Source: UBA10649 sp963700255 (lineage in GTDB: Bacteria > Actinomycetota > Actinomycetes > S36-B12). Taken from it: a stretch of DNA of 64,000 nt. Where the stretch lies: positions 1 to 64,000 of the forward strand of contig CAVOWW010000038.1 in NCBI GenBank assembly GCA_963700255.1, given 5' to 3'. The notes below the pieces were generated by a model, which saw only the letters and a list, made by a program, of their open reading frames with translations, was not told the origin of the DNA and searched no databases. Below are positions 18,027 to 29,185 of this stretch, one piece after another. The stretch's first letter is position 1; each line of letters starts with the position of its first letter. The position numbers were made by a program, and so were the translations under genes.

Positions 18027-18290
18027 ATGATCGTCCTTCGACAGGTGATCGGTGACGAGCTCCGTCGCCGCCGCCAGGACCAGGGCCGCACCCTGCGCGA
18101 TGTCTCCGGGGCCGCGGCTGTGTCCCTGGGCTACCTCTCCGAGGTCGAGCGCGGCCAGAAGGAGGCGTCGAGCGAGCTGCTCGCCGCGATCTGCGGCGCG
18201 CTCGAGGTGTCGCTCTCCGACGTGCTCGCGTCCGTCAGTTCGCACGTGGCCGAGGCCGAGTCCGGCGACCGGGCGCTCTCTCCCGTCTGA
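18027..18290 (+). CDS. ClgR-like XRE family transcriptional regulator
   Basis: 87 residues. The helix-turn-helix with GRTLRDVSGAAAVSLGYLSE followed by VERGQKEAS matches the ClgR/PopR group. In streptomycetes, corynebacteria and mycobacteria, ClgR controls clp protease and stress genes and sits downstream of cinA. The ATG at 18027 has a strong AGGAGGGAGG ribosome-binding site, unlike the leaderless starts nearby. ClgR itself is usually a Clp substrate through a C-terminal Ala-Ala; here the end is LSPV, so that degron is not obvious. Confidence 0.82.
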   Translation: MIVLRQVIGDELRRRRQDQGRTLRDVSGAAAVSLGYLSEVERGQKEASSELLAAICGALEVSLSDVLASVSSHVAEAESGDRALSPV

Positions 18291-18304
18291 TCGCCGGACG
18301 TGCC

Positions 18305-19090
18305 TCAGGGCACGGGCTGGCAGGTCGGGCACCAGTACGCATCCCGTGCCCGTGGCGGCGCTCCCTGCTTGGCGGAGCGCACGCGCGACCCGCACCGTAG
18401 GCACGGCCGTCCCGCGCGTCCGTAGACGAAGTGCGGACGGCGCTCGTCGCCCGTCGTGGCCTGCGAGGGTCGCGGGGCGTTGCGGGTCAGGAGTCGATGC
18501 GCCGTGCGCTATGACGGCGGGCAGGTCGCGGATCGAGTCCGACGGGCGTGAACGGGTTGACCCCGCACAGGAACAGCGTCTCCGACTGGTAGATCAGGCC
18601 GATGCCCGCGAGGTTGCGCTGGTCGAGCAGGGCCTGCCCGATCTCCGAGTCCGGGGTTCGCGAGGATCCGCCGTCCCGCCTCCTCGGGGTCCCAGTCGGG
18701 TCCGAGGATGTCGGGGCCGAGGTGCCCCACCACCTCGTCCTCGTCGGCCGTGGCCAGCAGGTCGACGACCGGCAGGCGGTAGCCGACGGCCGTCCAGTCG
18801 GAGGTGTGCAGGAGGACCCGGATGCTGTGGTCGGGACCGCCGCGCCACACGGCGCCCGGGCGGTACAGGTGCCATGACCCATCCATCCGGAAGTGGGTGT
18901 GCAGCGTCCGCCCGTCGCCGAGGCGGAACAGCAGGTGCTTGCCCCGGGGCAGCACGTCGTCGACGCGCACGCCGGTGAGGTCGACCGTGGCCAGGGCGGG
19001 CACCCGGAGGTCCGAGCCGGTGAGCTCGTGCCCCGCGAGGGCGTCGCGCAGTCGTTGGGCCGCGAGCCAGACGGTGTCGCCCTCGGGCAC
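18305..19090 (-). pseudogene. Fpg/Nei family DNA glycosylase, three frame breaks as written
   Basis: Base-excision repair glycosylase/AP lyase. The GTG start at 19090 gives VPEGDTVW (catalytic Pro-Glu), then RGKHLLFRLGDGRTLHTHF. The frame is lost near 18651-18656, after RRILANP, and conserved sequence resumes one frame over as EIGQALLDQRNLAGIG. Two further breaks near 18527-18531 and 18501-18506 lead to the C-terminal zinc finger (HFVYGRAGRPCLRCGSRV, then YWCPTCQ). Treating each as one surplus base gives 260 residues, the normal Nei2 length. Every conserved block survives, so sequencing error is likelier than decay. It follows lhr directly. Confidence 0.8.
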
Positions 19091-19092
19091 GG

Positions 19093-22000
19093 CTAGGGCC
19101 TCGGCGGGCGCAGGCCGCGTGGGGTCGCCAGGAAGCCGGCCTCGCCCAGCAGGCGAGCGTGGTCGGCGGTGGGTGCCGCTCCGTTGACCTTGGTGACGAC
19201 TGCGCGGTCCATGCCCAGCCGCTGGCCGTTGCGCACGAGCGCGGACGCCGCCGCCGCCAGCACGTCCTCGGGGAGGTCCCATGCCAGCAGGCTCTTCCCG
19301 CCGCGTTCGAGGTAGAGCGCGAGCTCGCCGTCGACGGCGACCACCACCGCGCCGGCCTTCCGCCCCGGGCGGTGGCCGACGTCGACCGCGAGGGCCGGCC
19401 AGGGCAGGGCCGCTCCGTAGGCATTGGCTGGGTCGGTCGCGGCCAGCACGGTCGTGACGCGCTCCGACCTCGGGGTGGCGCGCAGCCGGTCGACGGCGCT
19501 CGGCAGGGCGAACTGCGAGGCGCCGAGACCCTCGATCGCGTAGGTGCGGCGGCAGCGCCCCGCATCCTCGAACGCACTCAGCACGCGGTACATGCGGGCG
19601 AAGCCGCCGTCGATTCGCTCGGAGACGACGGCGCCCCGGGTGACGATCCCGTGCCGGTCGAGGAGCGCCTGGCCCGTGGCGGTGGCGGCGGAGGTCGGGT
19701 CTGCCGCGAGCGGTGGGAGCAGCGACCAGCGCCCGGCACCCGCCGGCGGGCCGGACCGCTGAGGCAGTCCCGGGCGGCCGCGACGGGTGCTCGGTCGTGG
19801 CCGGGCCCCGCTGATGCGGGAGCGCAGGGCGCTCCACCCGTCATTGGTGACGGCTCCGGACCACACCAGTCGCCACAGGGTCTCCACCAGCTCCGCATCC
19901 GACGAGATCGGTCCCCCGCCTCGCCCGGCACCGACCCGGTCGGCGAGGTCGCGGAAGAACAGCGCCCCGGCCGGCGCCGAGGGCCTCAGTGACGACGACG
20001 GCCGCAGGGTCGTCGTCGACGAGCGTGGGCGGCCTGCGAAGCACGGGGGCCCGGTCGGTGGGCGCCAGGCAGACGATGCCGTCGCCCCCGGCCAGCGCCG
20101 ACACGCCCCACCAGACGACGTCTCCCGAGCCGATGAGCTCGTCGAGCATCCCGTCGTGCACGTCGTCGATGCGAGCCGGCAGCACGGAGCGGAGCCACGT
20201 GCTGGCGGGCAGGGCGGTGCCCGCCAGCTGCTCGATGACGTCGTAGCACCCGTCGACGCCACGCAGCTCCGAGCGGGCGCCCGCGGCGGTGACGCGCTGC
20301 CACCGCGGCAGGAAGGCGGCGTACCGCGCAGGAGGGACGGGCTCGATCTCGTGGCGAAGCTTGGCGATGCTGCGTCGCCGGATGCGCCGGAGCACCTCGA
20401 CGTCGCAGTACTCGGTGTGCGAGACCCCCTGCTCGCGCGCGATGCCGGTGAGGGGGCGGAACTCGCCGCGGATCAGCCGCCCGGAGGACGCGAGGCGCGC
20501 CAGCACGTCGCGGGCGACCCCCGGAGGGAGGCCGAGCTCGGTGGCCGCCTGCTCAGCCGTGAAGGGCCCGTGGGTCCGGGCGTAGCGGCCGACCACGTCA
20601 CCGAGCGGATCGGCCACGATGGCGAGGTGCGCGTCCGGGACGCCCACGGGCAGGGGGATGCCGAGTGCGTCCCGGAGCCGGCCCGCGTCCTCGATCGCGG
20701 CCGTGCGGTCAGCGCCTGCCGTCCGGACGCGGATCGCCCGACGCTCGCTGCACAGCTGCGTCAGCCAGTCCGGGTCGATGCCCCGGGCGAGCGCCTCGGT
20801 GTCGGAGAGCGGGCCGAGGATCCGCAGCAGGTCCGCGGCATCCTCGACGTCGCGTGCGTGGGTCGTCGGCGTCAGGCGCTGCAGCTCGGCCTCGACCTCG
20901 TCGAGCGCGTCGGCATCGAGGAGGTCGCGCAGCTCAGGGCTGCCGAGCAGCTCGGCAAGGAGGCCGGGGTCGAGGGTCAGCGCCTGGGCGCGCCGCTCGG
21001 CGAGTGGCGAGTCGCCCTCGTAGATGAACGAGGCGACGTAGCCGAAGAGCAGGGACTGCGCGAAGGGCGAGGGCTGCTCGGTCGCCGCCTCGTGCACCCG
21101 GATGCGCCCGTCGCCGCAGCTCCGTCTGGATCTGGCGCAGGGCCGGGCACGTCGTACACGTCCTGCAGGCACTCGCGCACGGTCTCGAGGATGATCGGGA
21201 ACGAGGCGAACTCGGACGCGACCCCCAGCAGGTGCGCCGATCGCTGGCGCTGCTGCCACAGCGGCGTCCTCCTGTCGGGCCGACGACGTGGCAGCAGCAG
21301 CGCCCGCGCGGCGCACTCGCGGAAGCGCGAGGCGAACAGGGCAGAGCCGCCCACCTCCGCGGTGACCAGCGACTCGACCTCCTCGGGCTCGATGGTGATG
21401 AGGTCCATGACGGAGCGCGCGGACTCCTCGTCATCGATATCGGGCAGGCGCAGGACGATGCCGTCGTCGGCGTGCATGACGTGCGCATCGATCCCGATCG
21501 AGTCACGGATGCGCGCCCCGATGACGAGGGCCCAGGGCGCATGGACCTTGGCGCCGAACGGGGTGTGCACCACCACCCGCCAGTCGCCGAGCTCGTCGCG
21601 GAACCGCTCCACCACGATCGTCGTGTCGCTGGGCACGACGGACGTCGCCTCGCGCTGCTCGTCGATGTACTGACGCAGGTTCGCGCTCGCGCGCGCGTCC
21701 ATGCCCGTGTCGGCCAGGATGTCGGTGTCGTCCCGAGCCGAGGCGACCTCGCGGACGAATGCGCCGACGGCCCGGCCGAGCTCGGCAGGGCGACCGAGCG
21801 CGTCACCGTGCCAGAACGGCATCCGCCCGGGCTGGCCCGGTGCCGGCGAGACCAGGACCCGGTCGTGGGTGATGTCCTCGATGCGCCACGAGGACGCCCC
21901 CAGCGCGATGACGTCGCCGACGCGCGACTCGTAGACCATCTCCTCGTCCAGCTCGCCGACGCGCGAGCCGCCCTCGCCGACGAGGAAGACGCCGAACAGG

Positions 22001-23568
22001 CCCCGGTCAGGGATGGTCCCGCCGCTGGTGACGGCCAGTCGCTGCGCGCCGGGCCGTCCGGTGAGCAGTCCGCTGTCGCGGTCCCACACCAGGCGGGGTC
22101 GCAGCTCGGCGAACTCGTCGGAGGGGTACCGGCCCGACAGCATGTCGAGCACCGAGTCGAGGACGGCGTCGGTCAGGCCGGTGAACGGGGCGGACCGGCG
22201 CACCATGGCCAGCAGGTCGTCGGCCGTCCAGTCGTCCATGGCCACGCAGGCGACGATCTGCTGGGCCAGCACGTCGAGGGGGTTGCGGGGGATGCGCAAT
22301 GCCTCGATGAGGCCCGACCGCATTCGCGAGGTGACGACGGCGGACGTGACCAGGTCGCCGCGGTACTTGGGGAAGACGATCCCGCGGCTGACAGCGCCCA
22401 CCTGATGCCCCGCCCGGCCCACGCGCTGCAGCCCGCTGGCGACGCTCGGCGGCGTCTCGACCTGGACGACCAGGTCGATGCTCCCCATGTCGATGCCCAG
22501 CTCGAGGCTGCTGGTCGCGACGACGGCGGGCAGTCGGCCGGCCTTCAGGTCGTCCTCGATCAGGGCCCGCTGCTCCTTGCTGACCGACCCGTGGTGCGCG
22601 CGGGCGATGGGCTGCGGGTCCTGCTGGCCCGCGGCGATGGCGCGAGCCAGGGCGATCTCGTTCACCTGCGCCGTGATGCGCTCGGCGAGGCGCCGGCTGT
22701 TGGCGAAGACGAGCGTCGTGCGGTGCTGCTCGATGAGGTCGACGAGCTGCTCGTCGATGTGCGGCCAGATCGACGTGCGGGCGATGGAGCCGGCGGCGCT
22801 GCCCGAGATCTCCGTGGTCGCGCCGAGCTCGGACATGTCGTCGACGGGAACCCGGATCTGCAGGTCCCACTGCTTCTCGCTCGGGGGAGCGACGACCGTC
22901 GCCGGCCGGGACGGGCGGACGAACGAGGCGACGGTGTCGAGCGGGCTGACCGTCGCGGACAGGCCGATCCGCTGGGCGGGCCGGTCGAGGAGCAGGTCGA
23001 GGCGCTCGAGGGACAGGGCGAGATGGGCCCCGCGCTTGGTGCCGGCGATCGCGTGCACCTCATCGAGGATGACCGTGTCGATCCCGCGCAGGGCGTCACG
23101 GGCCTGCGATGTCAGCATGAGGAACAGCGACTCCGGCGTCGTGATGAGGATGTCGGGCGGCCGGCGGGCCAGTCGCGCCCGCTCGGCGGGCGGGGTGTCG
23201 CCGGTGCGGATGCCGATGGTGATGTCGGCTGCCTCGAGGCCGAGGCGGGCCGCCTCCCGCTCGATGCCGACCAGCGGGCTGCGGAGGTTGCGCTCGACGT
23301 CCACGGCCAGCGCCTTGAGCGGTGATACGTAGAGGACGCGGCAGCGGCGCAGACGGTCGTCGGGGACCGGATCGTGCATGAGCCGGTCGATGGCGTGGAG
23401 GAACGCCGCGAGGGTCTTGCCGCTCCCGGTCGGAGCCACGACGAGGGTGTCGTCACCCTTCGCGATGGCCGCCCACGCCCCGACCTGCGCCGGTGTCGCG
23501 CCGGCGAAGGCGCCGCTGAACCAGGCGCGCGTGGCCGGGGCGAGCGCCTCGAGACCCGTCTCGGTCAT
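19093..23568 (-). pseudogene. lhr: Lhr-type ATP-dependent helicase, three frame breaks as written
   Basis: Large SF2 helicase of DNA repair. The N-terminal half is intact: Walker A VVAPTGSGKT near residue 45, LDEVHAIAG, GLSATVSPLD, LVFANSRR and QRVGRAGHQ. The frame breaks near 21141-21148, after CLQDVYDVP; a short ALRQIQTELRR continues in a second frame; it breaks again near 21105-21110, before EQPSPFAQSLLFGYVASF. A third break near 19973-19983 precedes ALFFRDLADRVG. Removing three surplus bases gives about 1490 residues, the expected full length, with the Lhr C-terminal region complete. The ATG at 23568 overlaps the YwiC-like gene (ATGA), and the stop lies 2 bases before nei. Confidence 0.88.
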
Positions 23569-24389
23569 CGGGGTCCGCCGACAGCGGTGGCGAGCGCGGA
23601 GGCGAGCACGAGGAGGACGAAGCCCACGAGCTCCACCATGCCGATCCGTGCCGGCCTGCTCGCTGGGTCGGCCAGCAGGGCCGATCGCAGGGCGAACCAG
23701 GCGAAGGGGGCGACCAGCAGGAGCCCAGCGGTCAGCCCCCACCAGGCAGCCAGGCCCAGGGAGGCGATCAGCGAGGACCACGCGACCACGCGGGATGCGT
23801 GTGCGAACCGGGGATCAGCCCGCTCCCTGATGAGCGACTTCACGTGCAGGGTCGAGCCGATCAGCAGCAGGGCGACGGCCGCGGTGAGCACCCATACGTG
23901 GACGGGCACGCCCGAGAGCGGGGGAGGAGCGACGCTCGAGCCGCCGGCGGCAACCGCCCACGTGACCGGGACCATCGCCGCGCACTCGACGACGAACACC
24001 GCGTCGTTGACGAGGGCACGCTCGTCGCGCCTCCGGGCGAAGGCGATGTTGACGGCGAACAGGGCGAGGTAGCCGAGGACGACCCACGCCAGCCAGGGCC
24101 GCAGGATGAGCACGGGAAGCCCGGCGGCCAGAGTCGGGATCCACCAGGTTGCCAGCGGCCGCGCGAAGCGGCCCGGGTCCGGATGCCGCGATGTGCGATC
24201 GCGGACGACGGCGAGCACGAAGTACGACGCCGGATAGGCGCAGATCCAGGCGGCCGCGACGAGCAGGAGCAGCGGCGTCCACGGCGAGACCGTGACTGCC
24301 ACCGCGACGGGCAGGGCGAGGAAGGCCCACGCGCCGTGCTGGGGAGGCACGACCGGCACCCGGGCGCGGGTTCGGGTGGGTGCGCTCAC
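23565..24389 (-). CDS. YwiC-like membrane protein
   Basis: 274 residues with about eight transmembrane helices. The N-terminal VVPPQHGAWAFLALPVAVA matches the family's signature near the first helix. The polar loop between helices (RDRTSRHPDPGRFARPLATW) and ALVNDAVFVVECAAM are also typical of PF14256-type proteins. Function is unknown; the B. subtilis homologue sits near nitrate-respiration genes. Its stop overlaps the lhr start, making it the first gene of a ywiC-lhr-nei unit, and it is divergent from DUF3046. Confidence 0.8.
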   Translation of the reverse strand: MSAPTRTRARVPVVPPQHGAWAFLALPVAVAVTVSPWTPLLLLVAAAWICAYPASYFVLAVVRDRTSRHPDPGRFARPLATWWIPTLAAGLPVLILRPWLAWVVLGYLALFAVNIAFARRRDERALVNDAVFVVECAAMVPVTWAVAAGGSSVAPPPLSGVPVHVWVLTAAVALLLIGSTLHVKSLIRERADPRFAHASRVVAWSSLIASLGLAAWWGLTAGLLLVAPFAWFALRSALLADPASRPARIGMVELVGFVLLVLASALATAVGGPR

Positions 24390-24424
24390 GCCCTGATTGT
24401 GCTGGATGGGGCAGACTGCCGCTC

Positions 24425-24616
24425 GTGCGCCTTACTGACTTCTGGGATCGCATGGACCAGGTGTTCGGCCCGGCCTATGCACGATCGTGGGCGCACGACG
24501 TCGTCCTGCCGCCGCTGGGACTGACCGTGGATCAGGCGATCGGCGCGGGCCTCGACACGAAGGACATCTGGCGGGCCGTCTGCGCGACCACGGACGTGCC
24601 CGGGGTCCTGGCGTGA
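24425..24616 (+). CDS. DUF3046 domain protein
   Basis: A 63-residue acidic protein matching the actinobacterial DUF3046 family (VRLTDFWDRMDQVFGPAYAR, then ARSWAHDVVLPPLGLTVDQA and WRAVCATTDVP). It is commonly encoded near recA. Function unknown. GTG 24425 is preferred to upstream starts because family members begin right at this motif; CAGACT lies 7 bases before it. It overlaps the MFS gene by 4 bases. Confidence 0.82.
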   Translation: MRLTDFWDRMDQVFGPAYARSWAHDVVLPPLGLTVDQAIGAGLDTKDIWRAVCATTDVPGVLA

Positions 24617-25893
24617 CCGCCACGGTCGACCAGGGACTGCACGATCCGGCCATCGCCGCCGTCCAGCGGCGAACGGTCTCCGTGCTGTCCGTCGGTCAGG
24701 TCTTCGGCGGCATCGCCGTCGCGGGCTCAGTGGCGGCCGGCTCCCTGATCGCCGCGTCCGTCGCCGACTCCGAGGCAGCCGCGGGGCTGGCCCAGACGGC
24801 CGGGGTCCTCGGGGCAGCGGTGCTGGCCCTCCCGCTCGCGCGCATCGCGCTGGGCCGCGGGCGCCGTCTCGCCCTGGCGACCGGCTACGGGCTCGGCGCC
24901 TTCGGGGCCGTCATCGTCGTCATCGCGGCGGTGCTGCGCAACCTGCCGCTGGTCTTCATCGGCTGCTTCTTCGTCGGGGTGGCATCGGCCTCCGGGTACC
25001 AGGCCCGGTACGCGGCGACCGACCTGGCACCCGAGGAGCACCGGGCTCGCGCGCTGTCGTGGGTGGTGTGGGCGGCGACCATCGGCGCCGTCCTCGGGCC
25101 GAACCTGCTGAACGTGTCCGGTGCCCTGGGGATGGCCCTGGGCCTGCCCCAGCTGTCCGGTCCCTACGTGGTGGCCGCCGGCTGCCTGGCGCTGACGGCC
25201 GTCGTGCTCCTGCTCTTCCTGCGGCCCGACCCCTACCTGACCTCGATCGCCCACCGCGAGAGTCGCGGGGAGGACGTCGTCAGGCCACGACTGCGCGACG
25301 GGATCGAGCACCTGCGCGGGCGCCCCCGTGCGCTCCTGGGCATCGCGACGATCGCGGTCGGCCACGTGGTGATGGTCATGGTGATGGTCATGACGCCCGT
25401 GCACATGGCGCACGTCGACGTGACCCTGCAGCTCATCGGCCTGGTCATCAGCGTCCATGTCGCGGGGATGTACGCCCTGTCGCCGGTCGTGGGCTGGTGC
25501 GTTGACCGCTTCGGCAGGATCGCCGTGGTCGTGTCGGGCATCGCGATCCTCACGGTCAGCTGCGTGGTGTCGGGCCTCGCGCCGGGCGACAACGTGCCGA
25601 TGCTGGGCATCGGGCTGTTCCTGCTCGGCCTCGGCTGGTCGTGCACCCTGATCGCCGGCTCGACGATGGTCACCGACGAGGTGGCCCCAGCCGAGCGGCC
25701 GGCGGTGCAGGGCCTGTCGGACCTGGTCATGAACGGGGCAGGGGCCGTCGGGGGAGCGGTGGCCGGGATCGTCGTACTGGTCTCGTCCTACGGGGTCCTG
25801 TGCGCCGTCGCGGTCGTGCCGCTCGTGGCCCTCGGAGTGGCGGTGGCCTTCGACGCGGCCTCGCACCGGTCCGTGGCTGCCGGAGGTGGGTGA
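24613..25893 (+). CDS. MFS transporter
   Basis: About 426 residues and 12 predicted transmembrane helices, translationally coupled to DUF3046 (GTGA). MFS features include the basic loop after helix 2 (ARIALGRGRRLALATGYG), the helix-4/5 stretch GCFFVGVASASGYQARYAA and the second-half loop VVGWCVDRFGRIAVVV. An unusual VVMVMVMVMTP segment is encoded by a short GTGATG/GTCATG repeat near 25367-25392. The substrate is unknown; the fold resembles drug/sugar efflux members. Confidence 0.82.
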   Translation: MTATVDQGLHDPAIAAVQRRTVSVLSVGQVFGGIAVAGSVAAGSLIAASVADSEAAAGLAQTAGVLGAAVLALPLARIALGRGRRLALATGYGLGAFGAVIVVIAAVLRNLPLVFIGCFFVGVASASGYQARYAATDLAPEEHRARALSWVVWAATIGAVLGPNLLNVSGALGMALGLPQLSGPYVVAAGCLALTAVVLLLFLRPDPYLTSIAHRESRGEDVVRPRLRDGIEHLRGRPRALLGIATIAVGHVVMVMVMVMTPVHMAHVDVTLQLIGLVISVHVAGMYALSPVVGWCVDRFGRIAVVVSGIAILTVSCVVSGLAPGDNVPMLGIGLFLLGLGWSCTLIAGSTMVTDEVAPAERPAVQGLSDLVMNGAGAVGGAVAGIVVLVSSYGVLCAVAVVPLVALGVAVAFDAASHRSVAAGGG

Positions 25894-25910
25894 CCGGCTG
25901 AGCCGTCGGG

Positions 25911-28359
25911 TCAGGCGGACAGGTGGGGTGGCTGTCGCCACCCATTCGAGGTCGAGTCCGCACAGCTCCGCCGCCCGTCGCGCGGGCACCTCGACCAGCT
26001 GGGTGGTGCGGGGTGACGGCGTGACGAAGGCGGGCCCGAAGGTGAACGGTCCCGGGTCCGTGCCCGGTCGCCACCAGGGGGTCGCATGCGTGATGGTCAG
26101 CTCGTGCTGCCCGGCCGTCAGTGGGAGCGTGCCGATGGGGGTGACGTTGCGGTCGTCGAACTCGAGGTTGGACAGACCGGTCTCAACGGGTTCCCCGTCG
26201 ATGGAGACGGTGAGAACGCCGGGGTAGGAGCCGGCGATCCAGACCTCCACCATCCCGTCGTCCTGCACGGCGAAGGGTGCAGTGACCGATCCCGCTCCCG
26301 ACGCGACGATCGACGCGCCGTCGTCCGTCGCGGTCCACCCGGGCGGAAGGTCCCCCTGCCCCAGCGGGATCGTCACGACGTCTGGACGCACTGATCCCAC
26401 GAGTGTGCCGCCCTCGCGTACCTGGGTGCTCAGCGCCGTGATGGCCGCGCAGGAGTCCACCTCCGGCACGGCGAAGGTGCCGGCGAGGGGGACGTCCGCG
26501 GTGATCGAGGCCGACCCAGGAATCCGGCGCCACACGTCGTAGTACGCACCAGGGCGCACCAGCTCGTAGTTGAGCGGCGGGCGAGCCCCGGTCGGCGACC
26601 TGCGCAGCACGAGCAGGGGGTAGGGCTCCAGGGTGGACGGGGGGAACGCACTGACATCGAAGGACTGGCCCTTCTCTCCGATCGATCCGTCCCTCAGGGG
26701 GATCTGGTTCACTCGGAGCTCGCTGGCGACCTCCGTGTCGAGGGTGCGGAGGAAGTGCCGCCCCCCGAACACGGAGTAGTCGGTCATGAGCGCCGGTCCC
26801 TGACCGTCGAACTCCCGGCCGATCGCCTCCAGCTCTGCATGCGGTGCCACCGGCGCCAGGGAGACGCCCTTGAACGCCAATGCGTTCGACCAGGCCACTC
26901 CCACGATGATGAGGACCATCGCGCCCTTCCCCACGAGGCTGAGGCCCCGTCCGGGGACGGCGCCTTCATGCTGCCCCGCCTGCGGCTGGGTGAGCAGGAG
27001 CGCTCCCGCGAGGGCGGCGGCGATCACGGCGGGGGAGGCCACGGCCATCGCCTTGCCGGCCAGCCATGCGTCGCCGGACAGGGTCGCATAGGCGACGACC
27101 GCGAGGGCGCTCGCCGCGAAGAGCGGGAGCGACCAGGACCGGTGCCGGATCGCTCCGATTCCTCCGACGACCGCCGCAGCGATGGTGATGGCGATGAGCA
27201 GGGCCGTGAGGACAGGCAGCTCCGGTCCGAAGCGGAAGTCCGCGGCCGGCCAGACCCCCACTGTCTGGAAGGGGTTCAGGGGTGCGGCGAGGTTGCCGAT
27301 GTCACCGAAGGTCGGCACCAGCGTCAGCGACTCCGGCACGATGCCGGCTGCGAAGAGCACGAGGCCCGTGACCGTGGCCGAGATGGCCGCGCTGGTCGCG
27401 ATGGCGCCGGAGCGAGGGCGGCGGCGGGTCCAGCCGATGAGCACGGCTGCGCCCACGATCGGCAGCACGTAGCCCATGCCGGCCGAGTCGAGCACGGCGA
27501 ACAGCGAGGCGGCCGCCACTGCCGGTGGGATGAGGCCGCGCCATGTGGAGCCGCGGCGGGACGCCGCGACGGAGGTGAGCGCCAGGACCGCCACCAGGAC
27601 CGGGACGAGGACCTCCTTGAGGCCGCCCCACAGGACGTACGCGACGAGGGTCGCAGCCTGCGCCGAGACGACGCTCGCGAGTGCGCGCAAGGCGCGTGAC
27701 CGCACCAGCGGTGTCAGGATCGCGTAGATCGCGAGCGCGAGGAGGGCGCCCAGGGCGGCCATGTAGGGATGCAGGAGCCAGGCCACGTCGGAGCCCGTGA
27801 GCTGCGCCAGGACGCCGAGCGGCGGGAAGGCTCCGGTCGGGTAGCCGGCCACCCACCCCGCGTCGCCGGCGGCGAAGTAGATGTCGATGTTGCGCTCGAA
27901 GGTGGACGTCACCGTCGCGGGCGGGACCTTGCCCGTCGACATGAGTGCATCGGTGAACCCCAGCCAGGTGGCGCTGTCGTCCAGCTTGATCCACCCGGCC
28001 CAGCTCGGTCGACCGGAGAGCGCCACGGGGGCTGCGAAGAGGGCGAAGGATGCCGCGGCGGTGGCGGCCGGCCACCCGGTCACCTTGCGCCACCCCTCCC
28101 GGAGGCGCGTGCGCCCGCGAAGCAGGGCTGCGACTGCTCCGGCGATCGCGATCGCGCAGATCACGGGCGTCGTGTACCGGGTAGTCGCGGCGGGCGCTGT
28201 CATGACCGTGCCGACGACGACGACCAGTGCGAGACCCGTTGGCGCCGTCGCGGCATCGAACCTGAGCCGAGGCTGCGTCGACGCGAGGAGCAGGCCGGCC
28301 CCGACGCACAGGGCGATCAGAACAAGGGGCGCGACCACATAGGGGATCAGCAGGTCCAT
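25911..28359 (-). CDS. large polytopic membrane protein, GT-C-like topology
   Basis: About 815 residues. Roughly 12 transmembrane helices fill residues 1-500; a long extracytoplasmic C-terminal part is rich in beta-type sequence. An acidic pair in the first large loop (WIKLDDSATWLGFTDALM) recalls GT-C glycosyltransferases, but no family can be assigned. As written the frame has no stop until 24727, deep inside the convergent MFS gene. One surplus base near the 3' end would bring the TGA at 25911-25913 into frame and make the length a multiple of three, so I end it there. The ATG at 28359 overlaps the TPR gene stop. Confidence 0.55.
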
Positions 28360-29003
28360 CAGGGGCCCAGCGTCACGCCGTCGGGCAGCCGGGAGGCCAG
28401 CTCCGCATCCAGTGCGATGGCCGATGCCAGCAGCTCGCGAGCTCGGTCGACCCTTCCGTCGGCGTAGAGCAGCAGGCCGAGGTTCCACGGCGCACTGGCC
28501 CGGTCGGGGTCGAGGTCCATCACGCGCCCGTACGACTCCTCGGCGCCAGCGAGGTCCCCGCTCGCGACCTGCGCGACGGCCAGGTTGAAGTGCGCGTTGG
28601 CGAACTCCGGGTCCAGGGCGATCGCCCGCTGGTACAGCTCCAGGGCGCCAGCGGTGTCACCGCTGGCGTCGCGGAGGGTGCCGAGGTTGAACACCGGCAG
28701 CGCGCTCTGGGGGTCGGCGGCCCGGGCCTGAGCGAACGCAGCCTCGGCACCAGCCAGGTCCCCGAGCGCATAGGCGCTGAGGCCCTGGTCGACGAGCGCG
28801 GCGGCCGCCTCGTTGATCTCCGGGCCGGGGGACGGCTCCAGCGCACGCAGGAAGAAGACGCCCACGACCACGACGACACAGGCGACCGCGGCGGCCACCG
28901 CCATCGCCCGGATCGGGAGGCGCTCCCGAATCGGGTCGCTGGAGCGTCCTTGCGGGTCATGCTCCCCGTCGGGCTGCACCATCATCGGCTCGGCTGAACC
29001 CAT
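28359..29003 (-). CDS. membrane-anchored TPR protein
   Basis: 214 residues: a cytoplasmic N-terminus, one transmembrane helix (about residues 31-53, IRAMAVAAAVACVVVVVGVF), then three or four tetratricopeptide units outside, for example AYALGDLAGAEAAFAQARAA and YQRAIALDPEFANAHFNLAV. ATG 29003 is chosen for its GGAGGGAG ribosome-binding site. It overlaps the large membrane protein by one base, so it probably scaffolds or regulates that protein. That role is inferred from coupling only. Confidence 0.72.
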   Translation of the reverse strand: MGSAEPMMVQPDGEHDPQGRSSDPIRERLPIRAMAVAAAVACVVVVVGVFFLRALEPSPGPEINEAAAALVDQGLSAYALGDLAGAEAAFAQARAADPQSALPVFNLGTLRDASGDTAGALELYQRAIALDPEFANAHFNLAVAQVASGDLAGAEESYGRVMDLDPDRASAPWNLGLLLYADGRVDRARELLASAIALDAELASRLPDGVTLGP

Positions 29004-29106
29004 GCGGCGCTCCCTCCGGCGGCCGTTGCGTGGCCGATTGCGTCGTGACCGCGCCAGTCTAGGTCGGGTTCGGAGTCCGGTGGCCCAGACGGCGTGTCGC
29101 GTGCAT

Positions 29107-29122
29107 TCGAACACCCGTTCGA
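29107..29122 (+). promoter_or_regulatory. LexA (SOS) box upstream of recA
   Basis: TCGAACACCCGTTCGA is a perfect inverted repeat matching the actinobacterial SOS consensus TCGAAC-N4-GTTCGA. A -10-like TATAGA (29123-29128) abuts it, so bound LexA would block this promoter. The site lies 122 bases before the recA ATG. Confidence 0.85.
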
Positions 29123-29185
29123 TATAGATTCACGGCACGACAGCGATGCGGGCGCCCGATCACAGGGAGCGCGAGTCGCGGTCGA

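Noticed and set aside
20977..23781. Separate intact 900-residue helicase gene ending at 20977
   Set aside because: The last 60 residues are shadow sequence. The true Lhr C-terminus continues in other frames to 19093.
25367..25392. Short tandem GTGATG/GTCATG repeat as a phase-variation tract
   Set aside because: Only two imperfect copies, in frame, inside a transmembrane helix; a length change of one unit would not shift the frame.
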